Source: Dipteris shenzhenensis (Eukaryota; Polypodiophyta; Polypodiopsida; Gleicheniales). From it: a stretch of 64,000 nt of DNA. Positions 10,134 through 22,250 of the stretch are shown one piece after another; the stretch's first letter is position 1, and every line of letters begins with the position of its first letter. The position numbers were made by a program, and so were the translations under genes. The stretch lies in NCBI GenBank assembly GCA_047967505.1, contig CM106538.1. One strand, 5' to 3'. The notes under the pieces are model-generated. The model saw only the letters and a list, made by a program, of their open reading frames with translations. It was not told the origin of the DNA and did no database searches.

Positions 10134-11980
10134 TCAAGTTACAAAAGGTACTAAGTTTAAAGCTTGCCGAAAAGCCTCAAACTTAGGTCGAGGTAGAGCC
10201 TTCGTAAATAGATCTGCCAAGTTGTCTTCAGTGGGAACATAAGACAGCCGAATATCACCTACTGATAATCGATGTCTGACGTAGTAATAGTGAACCTCAA
10301 TATGCTTTGTGCGAGCATGGAAAACAAGATTCCGTGCAACAACCAAAGCACTCTGACTATCAGTGAAGATGACAGTAGGAGCAATCCGACATGCATAAAG
10401 ATCTACAAGTAGCTTCCGAAGCCAAACACACTTCATTGTAGTTGTAAAGGGGTGCTTTGTACTCAGCTTCACAGCTAGAAGTAGCAACTGTACTCTGCTT
10501 CTTGCCGAGCCATGAAACACATAAAGTACTAAGCATGAAACAGTTGCCACTACATGACACACGAGTGTCCGAACAACCAACCCAATCACTATCAGTGAAT
10601 CCATGCATGTCAAGTGAAGTATCAACCCCATAAAGGAGGCCTAAATGCTGAGTGCCTTTGAGATATCTGAAGACACGCTTCACGGCATGCCAATGGTGCA
10701 TAATTGGAGTGTGCATATATCTGCTCAACTGTGAGATAGCATACTATAGATCAGGTCTCGTATGGCATAAGTAAATCAAACAACCAACTGCCTCTGCTGA
10801 TAGAGAGTGACATCACATGTACCGCTGCCATCCTCAGAAAAGAAGTGAAAACCAAGCTCTAATGGTGTGGATACTGGCTTCCAATCTGCAAAAGCTGTCC
10901 AATGTACTTGGATTGTGACATCAAAATGCCCCCCTCACTGCTTGCAAATTGGATGCCCAGATAGTAGTGCAAAAGACCAAGATCAAACATAGCAAATGTC
11001 TTCTGCAAATCAAGCTTAAAATCTGCAATTTGCTTAGCATGTGTCCCAATCACAAGCATGTTATCCACGTAAAGGACTAAAATCAGCAAATCTGTCCCAC
11101 ATTTGCGGATGTAAAGGGTGGCCTCTGTAGGGCTGTTCTGAAAGCCAAGTGTGACCAAATGAGTATGAATCCTGGAATACCAAGCCCGAGGTGTCTGCTT
11201 CAATCCATAGAGAGCTTTCTTCAAGCGGCATACCTTTCTTTCAAAACCTTCACCCTCAAAGCCAAGAGGTTGGGAAACATAGACTTCTTCCTGCAAATGC
11301 CCATGAAGGAAAGCTGTCTTGATATCAAGCTGATGTACCTCCCGATGAAAGTGGGCAGCAAAGGCAATAACAATGTGAATAGTAGTGATCCTGGAAATGG
11401 GAGCAAAAGTCTCCTCAAAGTCAATGCCTTGTTGCTGAGCATAGCCCTTAGCAACAAGACGGGCTTTGTAACGGTCCATTGAATCATCAGCTTTCCGTTT
11501 AATTTTATAAACCCACTTAGTTCCAATGGCATTCTTGCCAGAAGGCAAATCACACAACTCCCAAGTTTTATTCTAATGGATAGAATCCAATTCAGCTTGC
11601 ATAGCCTGAATTCAACCAACAATAATTCTGAAAGGCATCTTGATGACATAATGGCTATTCATTGCATTCTGTAACAACCAAGGCATAAGCAACAAAACTA
11701 GCATGCTCTTTCCGCACAGCTGCTCTAGTACAGGCTGGCAGAGGAGTATCTTGTTTGCTGTCTTTTAATGTGTCAAGAAGCCAACGGGGGACCTTTTTGG
11801 GCTCCTCGATTTCAGCTCCTTCCTTGTCAAGATCCCTATGCAAATGGTCCTGATCAATCAGAGGCATATCAGGCTGAATATCTGCCTGCACATGTGGCTG
11901 CAAATGACCAACAGATGGAGGAGGTACAACCTCAGATGGAACATCATCCTGAGCATCGGACGAAAACAAAGACATCAAGT
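10134..11980 (-). pseudogene. Copia A reverse transcriptase and RNase H
   Basis: The RVT_2 domain starts near 11557 ([20 protein letters not shown]) and passes through [20 protein letters not shown] and the active-site box, which reads YVDN here instead of YVDD, so one catalytic Asp is lost. RNase H follows (GFTDSDWVGCSDTR, SSCEAEYKAP, FHARTKHIEVHYYYVR), ending ADLFTKALPRPKFEAF at about 10160. It is broken by frameshifts at about 10730, 10860 and 11560. The stretch at 11655-11980 is the acidic, Pro-rich linker after integrase. Confidence 0.85.
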
Positions 11981-12049
11981 TGTCAAAGATATCTGGGGCA
12001 TCAACAACGAGCTGTTTTTATAGGAACAAAGGCGTAGTGGTAGATTCAT

Positions 12050-13149
12050 CAAACACAACATCCCGACTGACAAAACACTTGCCCGTGCGGGGCTGATAGA
12101 GCTTCTAGCCCTTGCTCTCTAAGCTATACCCAATAAAAATGCACTTGACAGCTTTATCATCCAACTTGGTGCATGTCTGTGAAGGCACATGAGCATAGGC
12201 CAAGCATCCAAAAGTCCTCATGTGAGAAATGTGAGGCTTACGACCCTGTCCAAGCCTCATAAGGTGTGATAGTCTGCAATGCCTTTATGGGACATCTGTT
12301 CAAAATGTAAGTAGCACACATGACGGCATCCAACCACAACTTGTTAGGCAAATGTTTGCCGTTCAACATGCACTTGGCCATCTCCATCACTGACCTATTC
12401 TTCTGCTCAGCCACAGGATTCTATTGAGGAGTATAAGGCACCATGCATCAATGATGTATGCCACGTGAAGCCCAAAAAACAGTAAACTCCTTTGACATGT
12501 ATTCAGCCCCCCGTCTGTATGAAGGTGAGCAATGTGCAGCCCACTCTCATTCTCAGCTAAGGCAATAAAATGCTTGAAGCATGAAGACACTTCAGATTTG
12601 AATTTCAAGGCGAAAATCCAAGCGTACCTGGTGAAGTCATCCATAAAAGTGAGAAAATAATAGAAGCCCCCAAGAGCTGCAACCCTCATGGGTCCACAAA
12701 CATCACTATGAACCAAATAAAGCTTGCGTGAGGCACCAACTCTCCCATCCTTGGGAAACGCAACACAGTGCATCTTACCAAGCAAGCATGGTTCACAAAC
12801 ATGCTTTGAAGGCATATGCATTTTGGGAAGATCAATAACCATACCATCCTTATATAACTTCACCAAAGGTCCAAGTTGAGGTGTCCAAAACTCTCATGCC
12901 AAAAATGAGTATCTTCCATGGTAGAATCAAGAGCAAAGGCAAGTGTAGCATCATCCAAACACCTGTCATATGCATCAAGTCTATGAAGACCTCTAGTCAA
13001 TGTGCCAGTCAAGACCATGGTAAAGGCATGTGTAGCATCATACTCTGCACACCTAACACCATAAAAAAGAACCTGATAGCCACATGTAGCTATGGCTGAA
13101 ATGGAAATGAGGTTCTTGCGAATGCCTAGAACATAAAGCACATTCTTTG
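12050..13149 (-). pseudogene. Copia A integrase with GAG-pre-integrase zinc-binding domain
   Basis: The pre-integrase segment (VLYVLGIRKNLISISA at about 13100; FWHESFGHLN at about 12880) leads into integrase: CEPCLLGKMH, VHSDVCGPMRVAALGG (first catalytic Asp) and LHTDGG (second). The third-Glu region (NPVAEQKNRSVMEMA at about 12390-12430) lies in another frame. The N-terminal side is cut at 13149 by a LINE insertion and continues beyond 14192. Confidence 0.8.
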
Positions 13150-13154
13150 AGAGT

Positions 13155-14186
13155 ATCGGAGGATGGGCTCATCATCAAACCTCGGTATCTGGAGGACAGA
13201 AGAGTCTCACACGAGGATTGCCATCGGACAGATGCGGGTCTCGTCCCATCAGCTAAGGATCGAGGCAGGAAGAGCTGCAGGCATACCCAGAGAGCAACGG
13301 ACTTACAGGTTATGCACGATGGGGGCGGTCGAGACAAAGCAGCATTTTTTCTGTGTCTGCCCAGCCTACTATGAGATCCGAGGGCGCTACCACTGCCTTA
13401 TACAGGAGGGACACGGCTTTGGCCCACTCTCACGACTGATCCACTTCCAAGACCAAGTTTGTATTGGGCTCTACCTGCTGATGGAGATGCGACGACACAA
13501 AGAGACTACTACGACATATCAGAGAGCAGCAGGATGGGACCACCGCACCACAAGGCACTGAGGTAGATCGAGCGCAAAGACAGGTCACGGATTTCTATGC
13601 ATTTGACTCAGCTCCAGGCACTCTGGGGAAGACGAGGAGGAGCTAGCCGACATGAGAGATGTATGGATCAGTGGAAAGAGCCGACATAGCACTGCTGGGC
13701 GAGGGACACAGAGACCGTACACGACGCGACAGGCGACCAGAGCACACAGGATCGAGGTTCGATCTATTTCAGCTCTCCTCAGGGGAGATCGATCGAGGCG
13801 AGGCGTCACCCTTGACATAGCCCATCGGAGACAGAGATTGAGGAGACCACGCACTCCACCACGGGAGACAGCCCGACAGATGCAGATACGTGAGCTCTTT
13901 GCATCTCATCAGAGAGCCACCATGGAGCCTGGATACGTGGAGCCGATTCATGCACTTGGGACTCTAGCTCTAAGCACTTGATATTTGCATGCCACCCTCA
14001 TGCTATTTTGCTACTTTTTTTGCTATTTCGTACTAGTATAGCATTTTAGTACTCAGCAAGGGCCTTAGTGAGCCCTTTGCCCTAGCCCACAGTGGCCTCT
14101 ATGAGTTACTTGATTCCGTACTTTTTCCCATAGGCCCGCGAGGCCTCCTGCAGCGGACATTAATTTTTCTTTCTTTCTTTCTTTCT
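13155..14186 (+). mobile_element. 5'-truncated LINE 3' end inserted in copia A
   Basis: The ORF2 C-terminus is present: LRIEAGRAAGIPREQRTYR, then the Cys/His cluster CTMGAVETKQHFFCVC at about 13315-13360, and YYEIRGRYHCL. The 3' UTR holds the family hairpin (14132-14146, AGGCC/GGCCT) and ends in GACATTAAT plus (TTTC)n. AGAGT occurs at both borders (13150-13154 and 14187-14191), a probable short target duplication. The family is the one with an ORF2 copy at the right window edge. Confidence 0.85.
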
Positions 14187-14191
14187 AGAGT

Positions 14192-15490
14192 GACAACAAC
14201 ACCACATACAGAAGTAAGAGCAACTTACCCAATACCTTTCACGGTATATGATGCATTATTGGCACATGTGACACTGCTCCCCAGAAATGTATGCTCTAAC
14301 GAGCTGAATAACTTCCGGCAAGAAGTGATGTGCTTGCTAGCACCACTATCAAAGAACCAAGCATCATGAACATCTCAAACTATCATGCAAGCATCATGAA
14401 CATCAGGATTATACCGACATGTAACCAAGAAAGCCCAATGCTGGTCTTGTGCAAAATTAGCGGTTTCATGTCGATCTTCTGCACCACAAGAACCAAATAC
14501 TGCAAGACCACATTCTTTCTTCTTTTCAGATGCAATCCGTTTCCTGCATTCAAAAATATCATGCTGAGGTTTCTTGCAATAGTTACATCTCTTCTTCTTT
14601 TTGTTATCCCCTAAAGAAGAGGCACCATGTGAATGATCAGCATGAAAATGAGGGGGTTTAGCAGCTGAAACCTTGCCTTTGCCTTTGTCTTTATGCTTGG
14701 CAGCAAAGGCTTGGTCACCAGCCATAAAAGCATTGCGATTTGCACGACTTTGTTCCTCCTTGAAGGAGAAGAGCAACCAGCTGGTCAAATGAGAAATGGT
14801 TGGCATTGCCACCTGCAACCAACCTCAATGTAGTAGCAAAGCGTTGATAAGAATCGGGCAACCCATCAAGGGTATTAAAAACAAGCTGAGAATCAGACAT
14901 AATCTCATCAATGTTGGCCAATTGCTCTTTCAAATCCTTCACATTAGTGAGAAAGGCATCCATGTTACCACCCTCTTCAAGCTTCAAATCTTTCAACTGC
15001 TTACGGAGATAGGCAACCCTCGCCTCATTCCACACCTAATACAAGGATGCAAGCTGATCCCATGTTGCTTAGCTGTATTGCAAGACCGGATATGAGGGAT
15101 AATAATCCGTTTCACTGAAATAGCAATCAAGGCATGTGCTTTGGCATCACAACCATCCCACTGAATCTACTCCTGTGTAGGAGCCAAAGTACCTGTAGCT
15201 GCAGGTGCTCTCTAGAAGTAGCATTAGAACCATCACCTAAAGACCCATCCCTGAAGTAGAACCAAAGGCGGTAGGTGTAGCACCAGAAGCGGCATTACGT
15301 GTAGGCCTGGCCTCAGAACCTGAAACAATATGCCATAGATTCTTGGCAACCAAAACATGTCCATCATGTATGACCACATGGGAAAATTGGTGCCATCAAG
15401 CTTGTCATCAGCCCCAAGCATCCCAAACAAATCATCCTTGCTGCTAGTAATGGTGCTGAAATTCAAGACAAATGCATCAACTAGCAAAGC
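14192..15490 (-). pseudogene. Copia A gag and protease
   Basis: On the minus strand gag begins with the LDGTNFPMW motif near 15400 and continues with the UBN2-type region (LRKQLKDLKLEEGGNMDAFL at about 14960-15020). A CCHC zinc knuckle, CNYCKKPQHDIFEC, follows at about 14545-14590. Protease has the active-site motif WFFDSGASKHITS near 14310-14350. Frameshifts are present near 14800, 15040 and 15230. Confidence 0.8.
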
Positions 15491-16459
15491 AAATGAGAGG
15501 AAGGCAGCCTCTCCACATCAAGTGACAAAATTCTGTTCAAGCTTCAAAGCTTATCCCTGCAAAAGACTCTGTTGTCCTAAGGTGTACCTGTTGCAAGAAA
15601 AATCCCCAAAAGGCAACACGAGGCCTTTCAAGGCAACACGGGGCCTTTCCAAAATGCAAATGAAGAAAAAATTGGAAAGAATCAATGCAACAACGGTTTA
15701 ACCAATGATGTATCCCGAAAGGACAGCAGTGAAAAAGCTCTAAATGCGAGCAGAGAGTTTCACCCTTGAAGGAGAGGTGAAAATGAGAGCAAATGGCAAT
15801 GTGAAAAGCCAATAGAGGGCTGGAAATGAGAATTACAGCAAGAGAAAGTGCTCCCACGAGGAGAACAATTCCAAATGAGAAAAGGGTGATCCAATGGAGG
15901 GAAACTCGCAACCCGAGGCAAAGGATAGCCAATGGAAGAAAAAAGGGCTCAAGGAGAGATCTCCAAATCACTTCAGCAATCTCCAAGAAGCATCAACAGC
16001 CGGCACGCAGCACGAGGCAGCAAGAAACACCTCTAAAATGCAGGCATGAACATCGAGGCAGGTTCAAACAACCTTCCGGTGCATTAAAAGCAAGTGCAGC
16101 AGGTCCGTACAGCGTGTACGGACTTTACGAATGGCCGTACAGTCGCCGCACAGCAAACAACTGCCACATGTGCGAATTGAACAAGCCGTACAACTGTACG
16201 GATTCCATACAGCAGGTAGCAGCAACACGTGTGAAGGAATTTCTGAGAAAAAAACAGCTCCCTTAGATGCTCCAAAATGTGGTCTTCTCGTGTCAAAATC
16301 AGGGTTTTCGTGACAAAAGTTCTTGGAGAGGCCTCAAACACTCATGGGTGTGTAGAAACCAGCAAAAACAGCAGGAATGAGGGCTCAGCAGGCTGCCAAA
16401 AAGCTTGGGAAAGCTGTCAATGGCTAAGGGAATGGATTCCCGACTTGCTCTGATACCAC
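15491..16459 (-). other. Copia A leader and primer-binding site
   Basis: The untranslated leader is about 950 bp, between the primer site (TGGTATCAGAGC, complement of 16447-16458) and gag. It has GTAC-rich sequence at about 16095-16215, like the leader of the copia element at 39143-40213. No coding sequence is recognised. Confidence 0.7.
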
Positions 16460-16737
16460 TGTTGGCTATGGCAAGCAATGGAAGCTCAGAAATGAGTGAT
16501 AGAAGGGTCAAAACGAGCTGCTGTATTGAAAATGCTGCTACAATGAGTGGAGGCTCAAGAGAGACCCAATATGACAAAACCCTAGGGCTAAATGCCCTAA
16601 CTGGACTAAGTGTCCTAACTTACCTAGGTGGTACATGTACTAACTGTACCAATAGTCCTAACGGACTATAACTAGGCCTACAAGGCACATACCAAGGAAT
16701 AAGTGTCACCTATGGATAGCCCATAGAATGGCCTACA
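16460..16737 (-). repeat. 5' LTR of copia element A (278 bp)
   Basis: Pairs with 9729-10006. The lengths are equal and I see roughly twenty differences by eye, so the insertion is not recent. GTTTG follows at 16738-16742. Confidence 0.9.
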
Positions 16738-17470
16738 GTTTGAAGCAAAGGTCAACGAAATTGATATTCAACAGGAGATCAAGGAACATGAAGCCAGACA
16801 AATCAGAATTGGGGGGCTCCCAAAAGGATGGTACAAGGAGGAGGACTCATTCAATGATACCCTAGCAAATGTCAAAGCAGCCATGTCCGACAACATTGAT
16901 TGGACGGCTGATGAGGATGACAAGCTTGACAATTCTAATGATGATGGTGAAGCTAGAACAATCTTTATTGCCGAGAGTAAAGGTCATGCTGGCCTTACGT
17001 TTAATTCACGAGATTTACGACTCAAGATTCTACGACAATCTTACGACTCAAGATTCTACGACAATCTTACAAGCTGAAAGGTACTAAGCTATGGATAGCC
17101 GACGAACTCACAAGAGCTCAGCTGAAAGCTAAAGCAACGGAATTAGCCAAAGTTAAGGCTGCCACAAAGGATGGTAAATGGGCATGTACTGTGGAGAAAT
17201 AGCGCTTATTAAGGAGTTTTTAAAAAAACCAAGACTCTGAGTCGTATGGCTGACTATATGTTTTTCTAGGATATAATCTACGTACTCTAAATAAATGGAG
17301 TTGCTTTATGCACTCTCAGGGAGCTACCATGTGCCCTCCCTAAGCTGATGTACTGGATGGCTTTCAGTACATGGCTTTTATCTATTGTCCCATAGACCTT
17401 TGGTCTCCTATGGATGTTAATAGACTCTCTCTGTCTCTCTCTCTCTCTCACACACACACACGCACATGCG
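16738..17470 (+). mobile_element. ORF1-only LINE copy 2, right part
   Basis: Continuation of 9297-9728 after the copia insertion. It holds the RRM start missing from copy 1 (RQIRIGGLPKGWYKEED at about 16795-16845), the acidic stretch DEDDKLDNSNDDGEA, and the C-terminal domain in broken frames. A 26-bp tandem duplication lies at about 17015-17067. The 3' UTR ends in TTGTCCCATAG, a perfect hairpin AGACC-TTT-GGTCT (17394-17406), GATGTTAAT and a (CT)n/(CA)n tail (17430-17465). There is no ORF2. Confidence 0.75.
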
Positions 17471-17494
17471 AGCAAACTAGACATAGTTTCATGC

Positions 17495-17650
17495 TGTTTC
17501 ACACAACGTAAGAGGCGGGCTTTCCTCTCACATAGGCTAGATGAGGTGATTCGCTCTTTCCAAGGAGGGGGCCCATCACCCCACTATTGCATGGGGGCTT
17601 CTCTCATAGGGGAAGCCATCATTCCAATCACGAACCCGGCTATCTAGCAC
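17495..17650 (+). pseudogene. LINE ORF2 fragment (linker before RT)
   Basis: KRRAFLSHRLDEVIRSFQGG and GASLIGEAIIPIT match the inverted LINE piece at 1900-2010 (KKQTFLTRRVDEVV; GKRPIPITD). It begins a few tens of bases after the tail of the preceding LINE unit. It is a short fragment with no clear 3' end; the sequence becomes unrecognisable after about 17650. Confidence 0.6.
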
Positions 17651-19014
17651 ACATACGCCACATTGCTCTATGATGTCCTCCCTACCCAAGCCCACCACAT
17701 CCACCTGGTTTACCAACATGGAATCATTGCACTGACTCCATAACAGCAAAGCCTCGAACCGCGAGGGGCTACGACCCTTGAGGCTCCTAGAGCAAGGCTT
17801 TTTCCTAAGGACCTTTTGTAGACTTTAGTCTAACAATGCTAGTTCAGTTGGGATACGCTAACGAGACAAAGTTCTTTCTATAGATTTGCTCATTTTCTTT
17901 CTTTATAGATCAGTTGTACAAATCCTATGATCAGAGAGCACGATGCTATTTCTTTTTATTAGAGTTGCCTGCTCAGATTAAGTGATTCTTAGCCTGAAGC
18001 ATTTTGATGTTTGACTAAAATGCGAGAGACACACGCACGAGAGAGAGAGAGAGAGAGAAGCTTTTTAGAGGTCATTCTCAAGACTTGCCCAGATGGCAGA
18101 TATGCTCAGAAATGAGTAAGTTTGCAGCGTTTCCCCGTCTAGCCCTGCGTTTGTTGTTGCAATCTTATAGCATTGCAGGTGCCCCAGTGGAGATGGATTT
18201 TTTCCCTCTCCACCTGGGCATTATAGGGCTGGTTCTATTTTCAGTTTGAAATCGTCACTTACGTTGAAAGAATCGTCTGAGGGTTTGCAAATTTGAGCAG
18301 GCAATATTTGAATACCCATTTTGTAGAATTATATTTAATGTTATATCATTCAGACATACTGGATATATTACTCCTCTTGAGGAGAGGTACATAGATTTTC
18401 AAAGCAGATCCCTTCTTGCTCTTAAGGAGCAATATTGCAGCTTGTGGAGGTCCTTGACTTTTGTCAGCTAAAATAGGAGATACAAGGTTGTTAGTGCATC
18501 ATATTTCCATCACGAAATCACCTTCATCAACAATCGCCATATGATTTCGTCGCGTACAATGAGTACAAGCAACATGAACAACAAAATTTCTTAAGGAAAG
18601 GACATCAAAACAACCACAAAGTGATAATTCCTCTGTTTATTTGCTAAGGATGGTTTATGCCACATGTTCATTGCTTTATGCCTATTAGAATTTAAGGCAT
18701 GTCACACACAATCTATAACTTCTACTTACTCCTCTATCTTGTTTAACAAACCTAGTCCTGCAAACTTCCTTACTTCAATGGAAGTTGGTGCAATGAGCTC
18801 TTACCATCTGAAAAAGATCCCAAACAAATTTTTTTTGGGGGGGGGGGGTTTGGATCGTTTTTTTTCCTTTTTAAATTTTCTACTTATGTTCATCATATGA
18901 TTTCCACCATGTTTTCTTCACGATGAAGGATCCATCATGGTGGGCCTCAAATACAAGAGGGAATATAAAACTGAGGCGCATGAAAAAAATGGAGAGATGT
19001 GTAATGAGAAATTA
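17651..19014 (-). other. Intron DNA without recognisable genes
   Basis: Only a (GA)n run (about 18038-18058) and homopolymer T/G runs (18829-18865) stand out. No exons, LTR ends or transposon domains were found before the kinase exon at 19021. Confidence 0.5.
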
Positions 19015-19020
19015 TCATAC

Positions 19021-19168
19021 CTGTGACCCATCCCATAGTTGGCCCCAATAAACACTCCCAAAGCTCCCTTCTCCAAGCTTATTATCATAATTAAAATTAT
19101 TGGTCGCAGCGTGCAGTTCCTTTAAAGAAAATATTCGCCAGCTATTGTATTTCTTCTCTACTGGAGAC
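19021..19168 (-). CDS. PTI1-like kinase, exon with juxta-domain and Gly-rich loop
   Basis: The exon reads SPVEKKYNSWRIFSLKELH, then AATNNFNYDNKLGEGSFG and SVYWGQLWDGSQ, the start of a protein-kinase domain with the Gly-rich loop GEGSFGSV. Together with 5084-5346 it gives the N-lobe of a PTI1-like kinase. The acceptor (cttatag) precedes it at 19169-19175 and the donor gtatga follows at 19015-19020 (minus strand). Its first base completes a split codon, so an upstream exon with the start codon must exist. I did not find that exon, and it may lie beyond the LINE at 19640-22250 or outside the window. The key Gly residues are intact. Confidence 0.9.
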
Positions 19169-19639
19169 CTATAAGACATTTGACAACAAAGAGCAAATTA
19201 ATTACAAGAGATACTGCATCACAATCAAGAAGAGGCACATCAAAATGAAATCTTCACTTTCTTTTGTTTCCCCTTTATTCTCTCTTCTCTCAGTTAAAGA
19301 ACTAAAAGCCTTTCATCACTATTTCTCCTATTAGCTTTCACTCCTTGATGATACAACGTACAAGCATGGACACACTAGCACCTGCCCAACCTAAATAAAA
19401 AGTGGGACTTCCTACTGACGCTTTATAAATGCAGAACTTTGATAGACACTGTCAAACTATGACTATGGCAACATGCACAAGGGGTATTGATCCTACTAGA
19501 TCAAGCATCGGTGTATCTGCAAACAACAACACCATACTCATGCAATCTTGTGAAACATTCTAGTCGACTTGCAAGGTAGGAAATCAATGCAAGCCTTTGT
19601 TAGACATTTGGCACCTATTAAAAATGTGGTGCTTGGCTT
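19169..19639 (-). other. Probable intron DNA 5' of the kinase exon
   Basis: AT-rich with a pyrimidine stretch at 19255-19300. I see no coding or transposon similarity before the L1 element. Confidence 0.45.
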
Positions 19640-22250
19640 ATCAAAAAGGAGGTAACCTCCTCGAGCACCTGCTGTACACTCCAGTGTCTCTCCCACGAAG
19701 GGGTCCAGGCCGTTGTGTCCATCTAGATGCAGACGTCCTATCCTCGTGGTGTACGAGAAGAAACACACCTTCTCCACTCTCTCTGAGAGACCTGCTTTGA
19801 CCGACCATAACCACTCTCCGGGGTCCCACTATATCTCGTTGAGAGGGCATCCCTCCCATAACCATAGTCTCCAGTGGGGGGCATCTAGGTCTGTGATGCA
19901 AGAAGGGTCGATCGACCACTCCTTGCCCAAACGTCCCACTACTCTGACCCTCTGCCAACCCACCTAGCCTAACACCCCGTCCATCTCCTAATCCCCTGTG
20001 ATCCAAGGCTACAGTAGTCTGCCCGGTCCCACATCATAGAACCGCGCACTCGTGGGGGCTGGTGGCTGCGAGCACAGTTGAATCCTCAAAGGTACACCCG
20101 TCCTAGAGAACTGTCCTAGCCAGTGTGCCGGAGTGAAAACCTGCAGTCCCTCCCTCCAAGAGTCCGGAATAGCTGCCTCTATCTCCACCAGCCTTTGGCC
20201 GGCCCCTCTCAGATGAGAAAGGACCTCCAATCGTGCCTCTGCCTCTGCTGGGAGTCTAGACCATGTCCGCAAGGAGTGAGCCGGGCTGCTGCCCCACTAT
20301 GCCCAGCCAATGTGTAGCCGCTGCCCTAGCATCAAACCATCCTGGTCTCTAACCTCCGGGTGCCAGATAAGGCGTGCAAACTCCTCTGCATACCAAGGGC
20401 TTACTCGGATGAGACCTCCTAAAATCTGCTACCAGACCCTCAAGAGACTCCTCATCAGGGGTGAGCCCTTCCCCGTGAGAGGGGCCTCTGAAAAGATCCA
20501 CCTATGGGACGGTTGCCACTAACCACCTGTGCGGGGGGTGTTCCTCAAGAGACCGCGCTACAAGAGAAGTTTCTAGGGCTCCATGCCTAGAGTGAGACCC
20601 CTGACTATCAACTTGCCCTACAGGGCTCTGCTCTGCATCTCTGAATCTATAATACCCAAGCCTCCTGTGCCTGTGGTGGTATCATTGTCTGCCATGCAAC
20701 TCTAGCTCTGGTGTTGTGAGTGCCATCTGATCCTCCCCAAAGGAAGTTATGCACCAAGCGTCTCAACTGTCCCATGCAACCCCTGTGAAAACACCAGCAA
20801 GAGGCTATATACCAGGCTGTGGCCAACAGGACCTGGTTAGCCACCAAGGGCTTACCTGCTAGAGAGAGTTTGGTTGAGCTCCAGTAAAGAAGCTTGCACC
20901 TCATGCTCTCATGGATCGGGGCTATCTGCTGCTCTGCAGAGATGTCAATGCCCACACGGCATCCCAAGTACCTCGCCGACTGGCCACTTGGGATCCACCT
21001 AAAGCCTACCAATGTGCTCCGCCGAAGAATCTCCTCGGACTCCTCAGTCACTGAAAGAAAACCAATTGATTTGCCCCAATTGATCCTTGTCCTTGAGACG
21101 GTGCAATAAACCTCAAGAGTCCCCTTGACCGCATCCAAGCTCTCCTCCGAACCCTCCACGTACAAGGCCGTATCATTTGCAAGCTCCAAGTCCAGAAGCT
21201 CCTCCTCCTGTTTGATCAGTAGCCTCATCCCTCTGAGGCCAACTGTCTACGACCTCAGGAAATAGCCCAACGCCTCCACGACAAAGAGAAAGAGGAAGGG
21301 AGCCAGTGGGCAGCCCTATCTCACGGAGCCGGTGAGCAAGAAGGCCTCCCCGGTGAAACCACCAATCAACATCTGACTGGAACTCCCTGCATACAAGGCG
21401 GGGGCCCCTCTGATCCACCTGTCTGAGAAGCCTAATCTCTGCATCGTGCCCTCCAAGAAGGACCACTCTACCCAATCGTAGGCCTTCTCAAAATCCAGCA
21501 GCAAGACCGCAAGGGGCTGCGCCTCCTCCCTGGCCCAATCCAGCGCCTCCCAAAAGGTGAAGATGTTGTCGAGAATGCTACGCTCCTGGACAATCCAGCA
21601 CCTTCCTCCTCCCAAAAGGTGAAGATGTTATCGAGGATGCTATGCTCCTGGACAAAAGCTGTTTGCGAGTTGTGGATGATGTCGACTAGATGGGATTGTA
21701 GCCGCAAACTCAAGACCTTGGCTAAGATCTTGTATGCGGTGTCTAGTAGAGTGATCGGTATCCACTGTCAAATGTCCGAGCGGCCCCTTCCCTTCAGGAT
21801 CAAACAAATCCAGCCTCAGCTCAGGGACGGTGGGAGTGCTCCTGAGTCAAAGATCTCCTAAAAGGCCAGCCGAAGGAGAGCGCACAAAGGGCCAAAAGCT
21901 CCTGAAGAAGACAAGGACAACCCATCCTCCCCTCGGCACTTCTGAGTTGGAAGTGCCCTAAGAGCTTCCCGAAGCTTGTCATCTGCGAAGGGAGAATCCA
22001 ACTGGCCACTCACGCCCTGAGAGACCACAGCTAGGACATGCTCCCATATCGCCTCGCGGGCCTCCTGCACCTGGGGGACTCCTCCTCAACCTGAAAAAGG
22101 TGTCGATAGAAATCCGAAGCCAACCCCATAATCTCATGAGGGTCCGAAACCACCCTGCCGCTAGCGCCTCTCAGTCTCTGCAACTAGGCACCTGCTGACC
22201 TAGGCCCCAGCGCCACCAAAGCCTATATTGCCAAGATCTCTTCAGGATCC
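19640..22250 (-). pseudogene. L1-clade LINE ORF2 (reverse transcriptase to C-terminus), dead
   Basis: On the minus strand: a region before RT (RHLFQVEEESPQVQEAREA at about 22070-22110), then QKCRGEDGLSLSS, then SQTAFVQEHSILDNIF at about 21630-21670. LLLDFEKAYDWVEWSFLE (motif A) lies at about 21480-21525. The active-site box reads LANDTALYV at about 21160 where FADD is expected, so a catalytic Asp is lost. YLGCRVG at about 20960 and a Trp-rich C-terminus follow. A stretch of about 50 bp (EHSILDNIFTFWE) is tandemly repeated at 21547-21655. Several frame breaks occur. It is a different family from the ORF1/hairpin LINEs, with higher GC content than its surroundings. Confidence 0.85.

Larger units (their letters stand above)
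9729..16737 (-). mobile_element. Ty1/copia element A, complete but decayed, inserted in a LINE
   Basis: Two 278-bp LTRs (9729-10006 and 16460-16737) flank an interior with gag, protease, integrase, reverse transcriptase and RNase H in copia order on the minus strand. The primer site (complement of 16447-16458) adjoins the right LTR, and a purine tract adjoins the left one. The target duplication GTTTG (9724-9728; 16738-16742) is exact. Joining the flanks restores ORF1 of the LINE (VEFEAKV), so the insertion point is certain. A 1-kb LINE 3' end has inserted in it at 13155-14186. Many stops and frameshifts make it inactive. Confidence 0.92.
5347..19020 (-). other. 13.7-kb intron of the PTI1-like kinase gene
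   Basis: Donor gtatga (minus strand, 19015-19020) and acceptor acag (5347-5350) frame a 13,674-bp intron joining two exons in phase 0 (DGSQ to IAVKRLK). It contains a copia LTR (5736-6243), an array of LINE-derived units (about 6600-9296 and 16743-17650), and a copia element with a LINE piece inside it (9729-16737). The remaining stretches, 5347-5735 and 17650-19014, show no recognisable genes. Confidence 0.85.
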
